DNA of 64,000 nucleotides, taken from assembly GCF_021532315.1 (NCBI RefSeq), contig NZ_JAKGAO010000027.1, forward strand, positions 1 to 64,000, in the 5' to 3' direction. Positions 27,451 to 34,905 of this stretch are shown piece after piece. Every line of letters starts with the position of its first letter. Within the stretch, counting starts at the first letter, position 1. This DNA is from Paenibacillus tarimensis. GTDB taxonomy: Bacteria; Bacillota; Bacilli; Paenibacillales; Paenibacillaceae. The translations under genes were made by a program, and so were the position numbers. The notes beneath the pieces were generated by a model, which was not told the origin of the DNA, searched no databases, and saw nothing but the letters and a program-made list of their open reading frames with translations.

Positions 27451-28826
27451 ACCGCCCCCCTCGGGCCGGAGATTATGTACCGCACCGCATCTGTATTCAT
27501 TTGCCAACCGCTCCGGCTCTCATCATAGACTGCCAGATTACGGACATGCGCGCTTCCTTCCCGCCATTCAAAAGCCCCGATTCGGGCGACGCGGCGTTTG
27601 CCGCCTACTATACGCATCTCAATGCCAATCTGGGTTACGTACCGGGTGATACGCCTTGCGAGCCGCTCTGCGTTCATCGAACGGCCATCCAGCATACACA
27701 TATCGGTAATCGCCTCCGGCACATCCTCCAGCTCATTGGCGTGAACAGTCGTCATACTTCCCGAATGCCCCCTCGTACAGGCCCTTACATAGATGTTCGC
27801 ATCCTCATCCCGTATCTCTGCATGTACGATCCGCCTGGGCGACTGCCTAAGCGCCAGCTTGAAGGCCTGCATGGATCGGTGCAGCTGATCCTCCTCATCT
27901 ACCTCATACTCAATGACATTCATAGCGGGAAAATCGCGCCCAAGCATCATTTCATGCCGGCCTTCAATCGTAATAATCCGCTCCTCGTCCGGCAGCTCGG
28001 CCAGCAGCGCCTTAAGCAGATGCGTCTTGCCTGAGTTGGTCGCACCGATGACAACAAGGTTGCGGCGGGCTTGAAGCACCGCAAGCAGCAGCTCCTTCAC
28101 CTGCTGATCCATCGTGCCGTATTCCTCAGCGCATAGTGTCTCAAGGTCATAATGCCTAACGGTGTAAAACCGGATGGTCAATGTTGGTTCTGCCGTGAAA
28201 CCAAACCCTGTTAGCGTAACCCGGGAGCCGTCGCTCAGCGACACCTCCGCCCATCGCTTGCGGGGCGTGATGCGGTCATTGTTATACAGCACGAGATTTT
28301 GTTGAATCCGCTCCACTTCCTTCACAGAGGCGAAGCGATGCTCTGACATTACGGCTTCCCCGCCGCGTACTTCATAAATCCGGGTGCCAACCACTTGGAT
28401 TTCTTCCAAGCCTTCCTTGTTGGCAAGAACAAGCTCCAGCACATTCAGGCCCACCACCTCGGCAAACAGGGCATCTGCCAGGCTGCGGTAAGGGTGATGC
28501 CCCCCTGGCAGACGATGTATCCGCTGCCGGATCAGCCGGTCGGTTATTACAGCGAGTATCTCCGCCCGCTCGCGCGGGAAGCCGAGCACGGCCCTGTTCA
28601 GCCGCTCTCCATATCCCTTACGCTCCTCTTCGGTCATCCCGCGCGGCGCAGCGAGGTAGTTGCGTATATCCTCAGCAAGCCGCTGCAGATCCTGATTGCG
28701 GCTGTCGGCTGCATCCTGCCGCCAAGCCTCTGCCCCCCCATCCGCTGGCAACGCCAGCCTCAGCCGGGCAGCGTAGTCTGCCGGCGAGAAGCGAACTTCA
28801 TCCGGTTGGCCGCCGACCGGCTTCAT
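27447..28826 (-). CDS. tadA: CpaF/TadA-type secretion ATPase
   Basis: The 459-residue ATPase has an N-terminal helical domain (about 1-130). The core contains Walker A GATNSGKTH (about 260-268), the Asp-box region RRIVHAEIRDED and HSGSMTTVHANE, which hold the conserved acidic and His residues of the GspE/CpaF family. It would power assembly of the pilus-like fibre. The ATG at 28826 overlaps the previous stop (ATGA) and has GGAG at 8 nt. A longer version starting at 28868 would overlap the upstream gene. Confidence 0.88.
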   Translation of the reverse strand: MKPVGGQPDEVRFSPADYAARLRLALPADGGAEAWRQDAADSRNQDLQRLAEDIRNYLAAPRGMTEEERKGYGERLNRAVLGFPRERAEILAVITDRLIRQRIHRLPGGHHPYRSLADALFAEVVGLNVLELVLANKEGLEEIQVVGTRIYEVRGGEAVMSEHRFASVKEVERIQQNLVLYNNDRITPRKRWAEVSLSDGSRVTLTGFGFTAEPTLTIRFYTVRHYDLETLCAEEYGTMDQQVKELLLAVLQARRNLVVIGATNSGKTHLLKALLAELPDEERIITIEGRHEMMLGRDFPAMNVIEYEVDEEDQLHRSMQAFKLALRQSPRRIVHAEIRDEDANIYVRACTRGHSGSMTTVHANELEDVPEAITDMCMLDGRSMNAERLARRITRYVTQIGIEMRIVGGKRRVARIGAFEWREGSAHVRNLAVYDESRSGWQMNTDAVRYIISGPRGAV

Positions 28827-29674
28827 GAGCCAACTCCGTTGCGGTGATCCAGAAGCTTGCGGTACCATGGCTGGCGTTTGATATGGGAGCCCAATCGGAC
28901 ACTGTGCCGATTCATGAGCTTATCTGCCGTCTCCTGCATGGCGCGCTTTCCCTGTTCATGCCTGCCAAGCCATTCCTCCATACTGCCGCTGTCCAAATGA
29001 GCGTAGAACGGCTCCGCCAGCTTCAGCTCCCCGATAGCGGCAAGGCCGCTCTCTTTCTCAATATCCTTCATCGTATACCCTCCATTTCTCCATGGCGGCC
29101 GTACAACGACCGTTTCATAAGCTTCAGATGGAATGCCGAACAACGGGGAGGATTGGCCCAGCCACCGCCGCGTATCCTCCTGAAAATGCGATAGTGCAGT
29201 TGTGGTTACCAATATCCTGCTGTCTGCCTCGAGCAACGCAGTTACCGTCGCGGCATTGTCCCAATATGCATTTACATCGGCTACGATCAGTCCGAATACG
29301 GTACGGGCGGTCTCCAGCAGATGCCTGATCTCCTCCGGGGAGAAAAATTCGGCCTGATCTCTCATCATGCTGCCGAACAGAATGTTGAGATTGGGGGCGG
29401 CTGCCGGACGGAATACAGCCTGTCTCAGCTTCTCAGGCGTCAGCAATCCGGCTTTCAGCTCCGGACGAAGACTATCCAGCGTAATCGCCGGCTTGTCTAC
29501 ACGCAAATACCGGTGCAGCTTGGAGCTCTTCAGGTTCAGGCAGAGATAAGCCACCGGCAGTGAGCTCCTCTCCGCAATCCGCCAAGCGGCAGCAAGCGCC
29601 GCTGTCGTCGTGCCTATGCTCGGTGTAGAGCCGGTAAACGTAACGAGCGGCGAACGAATCGGGCTTATGCTCAT
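28823..29674 (-). CDS. TadZ/CpaE-like P-loop protein with degenerate Walker A
   Basis: A 283-residue ParA/MinD-like protein with a Rossmann-type start (SPLVTFTGSTPSIGTTTAALAAAW). The deviant Walker A should read KGGxGKT; here both lysines are missing (GSTPSIGTTT, about 15-24). TadZ/CpaE proteins commonly have atypical P-loops and act as polar localisation factors for Tad machines, so loss of ATP hydrolysis is plausible. Both ends overlap neighbours by 4 bp (ATGA), showing tight coupling with the SAF-domain gene and tadA. Confidence 0.72.
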   Translation of the reverse strand: MSISPIRSPLVTFTGSTPSIGTTTAALAAAWRIAERSSLPVAYLCLNLKSSKLHRYLRVDKPAITLDSLRPELKAGLLTPEKLRQAVFRPAAAPNLNILFGSMMRDQAEFFSPEEIRHLLETARTVFGLIVADVNAYWDNAATVTALLEADSRILVTTTALSHFQEDTRRWLGQSSPLFGIPSEAYETVVVRPPWRNGGYTMKDIEKESGLAAIGELKLAEPFYAHLDSGSMEEWLGRHEQGKRAMQETADKLMNRHSVRLGSHIKRQPWYRKLLDHRNGVGS

Positions 29675-30402
29675 CTTCCCTCTCCCTCCCCGCCAGTCAT
29701 ACCCGGGATATCAAGCGATTCTGGACTAAATGCGATAACGAGCTTAACACTACCCTGCTTGCAGAGATTATCCAGTACCAGCCATTCCTCCTCCGTCAGG
29801 TTCAGGTTGATCGCATCGATTGTTCCGTTGGCATCCCGGCGGGAAGCATACATCTGCTCGCGGTCCCCGCTGGCCATCGATAAGAGATTGGGGTTCTGCA
29901 TATCATCAATCTCCGTATTGGCCGACGTCTTCACGGAGGCTACGGTGACAGCCTGCGGGAACAGCCTGGCCGAATCCGCTGCCTCTCCTGTCGTATACAC
30001 CCGGACGCGGTCTCCCGCTCTGATTCCGTTCGAGATGGAGAGAATATACGGCTTCGGAATCTGGAAGGTTGACTCATCCCGTGCAGGCAACAGGCGGTAT
30101 TGATCGAGCTTCCACTCGAGGATCGGCTCCTCCTCTCCCAGCGGTACGGCTGTTTCCATGCCGATCATAGCCTCCGTATCCGTCAGCATGCCGGGCAGGT
30201 AAGCACTCTTCGCAATAGACTTAACCGTGACGTCTCCGGCAGCCAGGCGTTCACCAGCCGGTATGAATTGCACCGGGACAGCAACCTGAATGGTCTCCTG
30301 CAGATCAATCTGGCGCAGTTGAAGCTGATACAAGCCGTATACGAGCAGTGCTGACAACAGGGCCGCAGTCAGAGAGATCCATACATGACGTTTCCTGTTC
30401 AC
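29671..30402 (-). CDS. cpaB: CpaB/RcpC-like SAF-domain protein
   Basis: The 243-residue protein has an N-terminal transmembrane helix (about 7-27). A SAF-like beta-clip domain follows (VQFIPAGERLAAGDVTVKSIAKSAYLPGMLTD, with the usual P-G-E-x-L/D motif), then a RcpC-like second beta domain (about 105-190). The GTG start at 30402 is chosen because AAAGGA is 6 nt upstream; further upstream codons would run through a terminator hairpin. It is the first gene of the tad-like operon. In other bacteria CpaB/RcpC is an assembly accessory; its SAF domain is thought to bind cell-wall glycan. Confidence 0.75.
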   Translation of the reverse strand: MNRKRHVWISLTAALLSALLVYGLYQLQLRQIDLQETIQVAVPVQFIPAGERLAAGDVTVKSIAKSAYLPGMLTDTEAMIGMETAVPLGEEEPILEWKLDQYRLLPARDESTFQIPKPYILSISNGIRAGDRVRVYTTGEAADSARLFPQAVTVASVKTSANTEIDDMQNPNLLSMASGDREQMYASRRDANGTIDAINLNLTEEEWLVLDNLCKQGSVKLVIAFSPESLDIPGMTGGEGEGR

Positions 30403-30423
30403 ATGAAGTCCTTTCCAGCAACG

Positions 30424-30467
30424 AAAAAAAACGCAAGTAACAGGGCTAAAGCCCAATCACTTGCGTT
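30424..30467 (-). terminator. Terminator between tetR and the tad-like operon
   Basis: AACGCAAGT/ACTTGCGTT arms with an inner GGGC/GCCC pair form a long hairpin, followed on the minus strand by eight Ts. The T-run ends about 20 nt before the cpaB-like GTG. The nearest upstream stop codon (tetR) is 94 bp away, so it may be the tetR terminator or an attenuator in a tad leader. Confidence 0.85.
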
Positions 30468-30560
30468 CTTCGCATAGCGTTGCTTAGTATTAGTGTCGTT
30501 TATAGTGGAAAGTCTACCAAATTATTCTACAGCTGTCTACAGCTTTTTTAGAATATAATG

Positions 30561-31169
30561 TCATTCTTCCGCAGAAGCTGTCGGATCGACACCCAGCCCG
30601 CCGAGCACAAAATCGGTAATATCCTGGATGAGCGACTCACTGTCCTGCTGCTCCTCAGTAAAGAGCGGACGAAAATAGTCTGACTTCTTGTGGAACAGGA
30701 TGGCCCCCGTCACCGACATGAAGGTGTGGTCAATGGAGCGAAAGCGGAACACGCCCTGCCGCCTGCCCTCCAGGAGCACATCCCGGACATAGGTCCAGAC
30801 AGGGAACGCATACTTGCGGATAATATCAATTCTTGGAGACTGGACCATGATCTCCTGCTGCAGCAGGCTGATCAGCTCCGGTTCACGCAGCCTGGTGAGC
30901 GTTATCTCCCGCACGACCAGCTTGATCCCCGCAAGCGGGCTCAGCCTCAAGCTGAGTACCTCCTGTACGCGCTTGCTAGGAAAAAAAGCATCAAACAAAG
31001 CGCCGAACAGATTTTCCTTCCCGCCAAAATGATAAGATACTAGCGCAACGTTGACGCCGGCCTCTTCACATATTTGCCGTACGCTCGTTCCGTCATAGCC
31101 CTGACGGGCAAACAGCTTCTTCGCCGCCAGTAATATGCGCAGCTTTACATCCGTTTCTTCCGGGCACAA
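30561..31169 (-). CDS. TetR family transcriptional regulator
   Basis: 202 residues with a TetR-type helix-turn-helix (ILLAAKKLFARQGYDGTSVRQICEEAGVNVALVSYHFGGKENLF, about 10-55) and a ligand-binding helical C-terminal domain. The start is TTG with GGGGGAG 6 nt upstream. It lies 107 bp downstream of an ABC-2 type transporter gene and is probably co-transcribed with it, which suggests it regulates that exporter. Palindromic sites before the transporter gene are candidate operators. Confidence 0.88.
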   Translation of the reverse strand: MCPEETDVKLRILLAAKKLFARQGYDGTSVRQICEEAGVNVALVSYHFGGKENLFGALFDAFFPSKRVQEVLSLRLSPLAGIKLVVREITLTRLREPELISLLQQEIMVQSPRIDIIRKYAFPVWTYVRDVLLEGRRQGVFRFRSIDHTFMSVTGAILFHKKSDYFRPLFTEEQQDSESLIQDITDFVLGGLGVDPTASAEE

Positions 31170-31275
31170 TATCTTCTCCCCCTAATCCAAGGCTCTTGAT
31201 GCCATCAATGAGGCTGACAGGGCAGTACACAACCACTGCGCCCTCCGGCCGTCAAAACGTCTTAAGCAGCAGCTG

Positions 31276-32442
31276 TTAAGACTGAGCCGGCCGTGATGCC
31301 GGCACACCTGCAAGTGCCCCAGTATCCCCCTTGCGCAGAGCGGTTGCCAAAGCGCTGACTGCCACTGCCGCCGCAAGCACACTAAGCAGGCCAAGCGCGG
31401 CATGCACTACATCAGGCCCTCCGAACAAGATGTTCATACTGCCTTCCACCGCATAGGTCGCCGGGAAAATACTGCTGAGTCCCTGGTAAAAGTCGGACAA
31501 CATCTCTCTTGGCATCATAGCCCCTGAGGATACGAGTTGTGCCGACAGCGTCACAATGTTAAACAGCATACCGGCCATGCCGAAGATCACCAAGAACATC
31601 TGAGCGACAAACATAAAAGTCAGCACGAACAGCGCCTGAAAGCCCCATAACGCCAGGAAACCGTGCGCGGACTGCCCGCCAAGCGAAAGCACAAAGGCCG
31701 AACCAGCCAGTGATACAACTGCGGCAGCAGCTACATTAATGATAACCCGTGCCCCAAACACCTGCCAGCGTCCTGATTGAGCCCGCACTGCCAGCGAAGA
31801 CAGATGCAGGTTCTGAGCCATAATCATCGCTCCCACATAAGAGGCCAGAACCATCATCATCGGTACCATCTGGTTGTTAATGCCCTTTACAGGGTTGGTC
31901 GACTGGATATTAGACACTACCCTCTCGGACAGCGCCGCACCTATCGCGCTCGCCTGCTCCTGCGGCATGTTAAGACCTCCAAGCACATTCGCCGCCCCGC
32001 TTGCGACGGCCTGCTTGTTAACGGTAGAGGTAATCTGAGCCGCCATGCCAGACATCATTGTCTTGATCATCTGAGGATTCGATTCATTGATCGTGTAGTT
32101 CAGGACAGCCGTTCCCTCGCCGCCCGTCACCTTAGCCGAGAAATCAGCCGGAATATGTACGATCATCTGCAGCTTACGCTCATCCAGAAGCGTCTCCGCT
32201 GAAGAGAGCTCCGCCACCTCCTCCACCTGCACGGGCAGCGATTGCTTTAGATTCTCAAAGATGGTTGAGCCTAGCGCCTTGTCTTCATTTACAACCCCGA
32301 TTGTCAGGTTCTCTGTACGATCGGAAATCCCTGAATAGCCGGTCATCCATACCACCGAGAAGATCAGCTGAAAAAGCAGTGCTGTCGCGATTCCTATCAT
32401 TGTGGTAGGCCGTTTGAAAAATGCCTGTAAAGCTTGTTTCAA
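31276..32442 (-). CDS. ABC-2/YhgE-type membrane exporter
   Basis: About 388 residues. A first transmembrane helix (about 14-34) is followed by a 160-residue extracytoplasmic domain (SNG-like, TIGVVNEDKALGS...). A cluster of five helices then occupies about 200-375. This is the topology of DUF3533/YhgE and ABC-2 export permeases. I moved the start to TTG at 32442 because AGAGGAG lies 8 nt upstream; the longer ORF to 32487 would begin within the operator region. No ATPase gene adjoins. It is likely repressed by the downstream TetR protein. Confidence 0.78.
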   Translation of the reverse strand: MKQALQAFFKRPTTMIGIATALLFQLIFSVVWMTGYSGISDRTENLTIGVVNEDKALGSTIFENLKQSLPVQVEEVAELSSAETLLDERKLQMIVHIPADFSAKVTGGEGTAVLNYTINESNPQMIKTMMSGMAAQITSTVNKQAVASGAANVLGGLNMPQEQASAIGAALSERVVSNIQSTNPVKGINNQMVPMMMVLASYVGAMIMAQNLHLSSLAVRAQSGRWQVFGARVIINVAAAAVVSLAGSAFVLSLGGQSAHGFLALWGFQALFVLTFMFVAQMFLVIFGMAGMLFNIVTLSAQLVSSGAMMPREMLSDFYQGLSSIFPATYAVEGSMNILFGGPDVVHAALGLLSVLAAAVAVSALATALRKGDTGALAGVPASRPAQS

Positions 32443-32475
32443 TTTCTCCACTCCTCTATCTATATGATCGGTCTT

Positions 32476-32520
32476 ATCATTAAACAAATGTTTTAAACAT
32501 ATATTCTAAACACACGTTTA
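32476..32520. promoter_or_regulatory. Candidate TetR operator region
   Basis: Position 32488-32500 is a perfect 13-mer palindrome, ATGTTT-T-AAACAT. Flanking TAAACAAATG and AAACACACGTTTA (32508-32520) repeat the AAAC/GTTT half sites. This lies directly upstream of the exporter-tetR pair, where a TetR autoregulator would bind. No footprint evidence; the assignment is by context. Confidence 0.5.
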
Positions 32521-32623
32521 ACAATAGCCGACCTTATTATATCTAACCCGGTCTATGCCGTCAACCAGAGACCCGTAGATACTATTTACATTCATGTATC
32601 CGGCTATTTAACTAGATACAGAA

Positions 32624-32650
32624 CAAAAAAAAGAACCGGCTGCCCGGTCC
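32624..32650 (-). terminator. Terminator of the ndoAI-ndoA operon
   Basis: A short GACCGGG/CCGGTTC hairpin (32633-32650) followed by nine Ts on the minus strand, 18 bp beyond the ndoA stop. Confidence 0.85.
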
Positions 32651-32667
32651 TCTATGGATCATAGCTA

Positions 32668-33018
32668 TTAAAAATCAATCAATCCGACGCTGATCTGCAG
32701 CGATTCATCCACCTTGCGCATTGTATCATCATCAAGATGTGTAATCTTATCAGTCAGCCGCTGCTTGTCGATCGTGCGAATCTGTTCAAGCAAAATGACG
32801 GAATCACGGTCGAAGCCATGTGTTTCCGCGTCAATCTCAACATGCGTTGGCAGCTTCGCCTTCTGAATCTGCGCTGTAATAGCGGCTACGATAACTGTGG
32901 GGCTGAAGCGGTTGCCGATGTCGTTCTGAATAACGAGAACTGGCCGGACGCCTCCCTGCTCTGAGCCGACAACCGGTGATAAATCCGCAAAAAACACATC
33001 GCCGCGTTTCACAATCAA
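32668..33018 (-). CDS. ndoA: MazF-family mRNA interferase EndoA (NdoA)
   Basis: At 116 residues this has the usual MazF/PemK length and near-canonical Firmicute EndoA sequence: [42 protein letters not shown], and the C-terminal [19 protein letters not shown]. The catalytic Arg (in GGVRPV) and Thr (in AAIT) are present. It cleaves single-stranded RNA at UACAU in B. subtilis. It follows its ribbon-helix-helix antitoxin by 3 bp. The order alr-ndoAI-ndoA matches B. subtilis. Confidence 0.96.
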   Translation of the reverse strand: MIVKRGDVFFADLSPVVGSEQGGVRPVLVIQNDIGNRFSPTVIVAAITAQIQKAKLPTHVEIDAETHGFDRDSVILLEQIRTIDKQRLTDKITHLDDDTMRKVDESLQISVGLIDF

Positions 33019-33021
33019 AGA

Positions 33022-33303
33022 CTACACCCCGCTTACGAGACGACCGAGTGTGCCGTCGGCATCTTCCTCCGCTTGAAAGGCTTCCGAGGCCATGTTCAAG
33101 TTAATCTTTGCCATCTCCAGATATCCGCGCTGCATCGATTCACGGATTTGCCGCCTCTTGCGTTCAATTAAATACAATTTCATAGCCTGACGGATAAATT
33201 CGCTGCGGTTGGAGTTTTCACGTGCAACGATACCGTCCACTTCCTGCAGCAAGTGATCCGGCAAACTGATCATGATACGTTTGGTATTCTGTATATTGGC
33301 CAA
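33022..33303 (-). CDS. ndoAI: Ribbon-helix-helix antitoxin EndoAI (NdoAI)
   Basis: The 93-residue antitoxin has an N-terminal ribbon-helix-helix fold (TKRIMISLPDHLLQEVDGIVARENSNRSEFIRQAMKLYL). The C-terminal helix inhibits the toxin (MQRGYLEMAKINLNMASEAFQ). The start is TTG with GGAGGTG about 8-10 nt upstream. A weak start on the antitoxin keeps the toxin and antitoxin ratio under translational control; that is inference. There is no separate terminator before ndoA. Confidence 0.94.
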   Translation of the reverse strand: MANIQNTKRIMISLPDHLLQEVDGIVARENSNRSEFIRQAMKLYLIERKRRQIRESMQRGYLEMAKINLNMASEAFQAEEDADGTLGRLVSGV

Positions 33304-33537
33304 GAATAACGCACCTCCAAAGACATTTCCAGAAAAACACTATTACCATTATGTCCGTTTACTAGGCGACCTTATACACTATCATTTGTATGTGCGCCGT
33401 ATGGATAATATGCTGCATTAACGCATATACCCGGAGCATGACAGTGTCCTCTGCCTGAATAATTTCGCGACAAAGCGGCAAATTCCTCTTTAACTTGCTT
33501 AAAAAAGAGCTGGAAATAAATATCCCTGCCCATTTTG
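33304..33537. other. Gene-free gap between alr and ndoAI
   Basis: These 234 bp hold no credible gene. The last 50 bp before ndoAI contain its RBS and, on the minus strand, an AT-rich TAATGGTAATAG that could be a -10, so ndoAI-ndoA may have its own promoter. No hairpin with a T-run is visible after alr, so readthrough is possible. Confidence 0.5.
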
Positions 33538-34749
33538 TCAGCCGAGAAGCGGATTGGTAACCGCAACCGTCTGCCCGTTCCGTATATACACACGGGGTAC
33601 ACGGGCGGCCAACATGCACGTAATCTCATAGGGAATCGTTCCTAAACTTACGGCCAAATCCTCAGCGGTAATACTAGCGCCGCCTTGACTGCCGAGCAGC
33701 ACAACCTCTTCGCCTGCCTGTACCGGGCCTGTCAAACCTCCCGCATCTGCAGCGGGATCCAGATGAATCATGCACTGATCCATACAGATCGTTCCGAGCA
33801 CCGGTACACGGACCCCCCGGACAATCGCTTCGGCCTTGCCTGTGAGCATGCGGCTGAATCCGTCCGCATAACCGATCGGCAGGGTGCCGATACGCTCTCC
33901 GCCCGACGCTATATACCGTGTGCCGTAACTGATCCCCCAGCCGGCAGGCACATGCTTAGCCATGACGATCTCCGTCTTAAGAGACATCACTGGCTGCAGA
34001 GCGATCCGGCTCTTCATCACTTCATCGGACGGATATAATCCGTACATGCCAATGCCCAGCCTCAGCATGCCATACGCCCATTCCGGCGTATCAATTCCCG
34101 CAGCGCTGTTGGCTGAATGGATATGCGTGACGGGCAGCGAATGCCGCCGGACATAATCGACGACTTCACTGAAGCGCTCGTACTGCAGCTTCGTATACGT
34201 CTTGTCCTGCTCATCCGCCTTCGCGAAGTGGGTAAACAGGCCTTCTACCTCAATCCCCGGAGTGCGAAGCGCTTGTTCAATAAATCCTGTTGCTTCCTCG
34301 CCGGGCAGAACACCCAGCCTACCCATACCTGTGTCGACCTTGATATGAACCTTGAGCGGCTTGGCTTCTCCAGTACTAGCTGCAGCCTCCAGCGCATCGA
34401 CGCGGAAGAGGGTAACCGCAATGTTCAGCTCCCTCGCCAAAGCATACCCCGCAGGCGGCACATAACCCAGCACCAGAATCGGTGTATCAATGCCTGAGCG
34501 GCGGAGTTGAACAGCTTCATCCAGGAATGCGACACCGAGATAATCAACTCCAGCTGCAGCTGCTTCCCGGGCCGTCTCAACAGCTCCATGCCCATAGGCG
34601 TTTGCTTTGACAGATGCCATAAGCAGCATCCCAGAAGGTATAGCGGACCTGAATGCCGTGATGTTATTCCGCAGGGCATCCAAGGATATCTCTGCGCGTG
34701 TCGAACGATGATAAGCGTCCACTTTCCCTTTCACCTTCTCCTGTTCCAT
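33538..34749 (-). CDS. alr: Alanine racemase
   Basis: The 403-residue PLP enzyme converts L-alanine to D-alanine for peptidoglycan. The PLP lysine lies in SVKANAYGHGAVE (about residue 48). The catalytic Tyr lies in WGISYGTRY (about 275) and the substrate-binding region follows at LPIGYADGFSR. The C-terminal beta domain with TICMDQCMIHLD is intact. The first codons overlap a purine-rich stretch, and GTG codons at residues 6 or 10 are alternative starts. It lies between ydcC and ndoAI-ndoA as in Bacillus. Confidence 0.95.
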   Translation of the reverse strand: MEQEKVKGKVDAYHRSTRAEISLDALRNNITAFRSAIPSGMLLMASVKANAYGHGAVETAREAAAAGVDYLGVAFLDEAVQLRRSGIDTPILVLGYVPPAGYALARELNIAVTLFRVDALEAAASTGEAKPLKVHIKVDTGMGRLGVLPGEEATGFIEQALRTPGIEVEGLFTHFAKADEQDKTYTKLQYERFSEVVDYVRRHSLPVTHIHSANSAAGIDTPEWAYGMLRLGIGMYGLYPSDEVMKSRIALQPVMSLKTEIVMAKHVPAGWGISYGTRYIASGGERIGTLPIGYADGFSRMLTGKAEAIVRGVRVPVLGTICMDQCMIHLDPAADAGGLTGPVQAGEEVVLLGSQGGASITAEDLAVSLGTIPYEITCMLAARVPRVYIRNGQTVAVTNPLLG

Positions 34750-34837
34750 GAACCAATAGCATTATGGTAAACCGGGCGGGCTTACCCTGTCAATGAATGA
34801 ATCCCTACCGATACGGAAAAAGCCCGGCAGCCAGCCA

Positions 34838-34888
34838 AAAAATAAAGAGGCCCGCAGGGTCCGCCTTACGCGGATCACCTGCAGGCCC
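34838..34888 (-). terminator. Terminator-like hairpin after the ydcC-like gene
   Basis: A large imperfect stem of AGGCCCGCAGGGTCCGC (34849-34865) against GCGGATCACCTGCAGGCCCCT (34870-34890), loop CTTAC. On the minus strand CTTTATTTTTTGG follows. It sits 16 bp beyond the ydcC stop. Confidence 0.75.
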
Positions 34889-34905
34889 CTCAGGGCACGC
34901 GGCTG

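Noticed and set aside
30467-30560. A cyclic-di-GMP riboswitch in front of the tad-like operon
   Set aside because: The conserved GEMM core and tetraloop receptor are not present; only the terminator hairpin and a short palindrome are seen.
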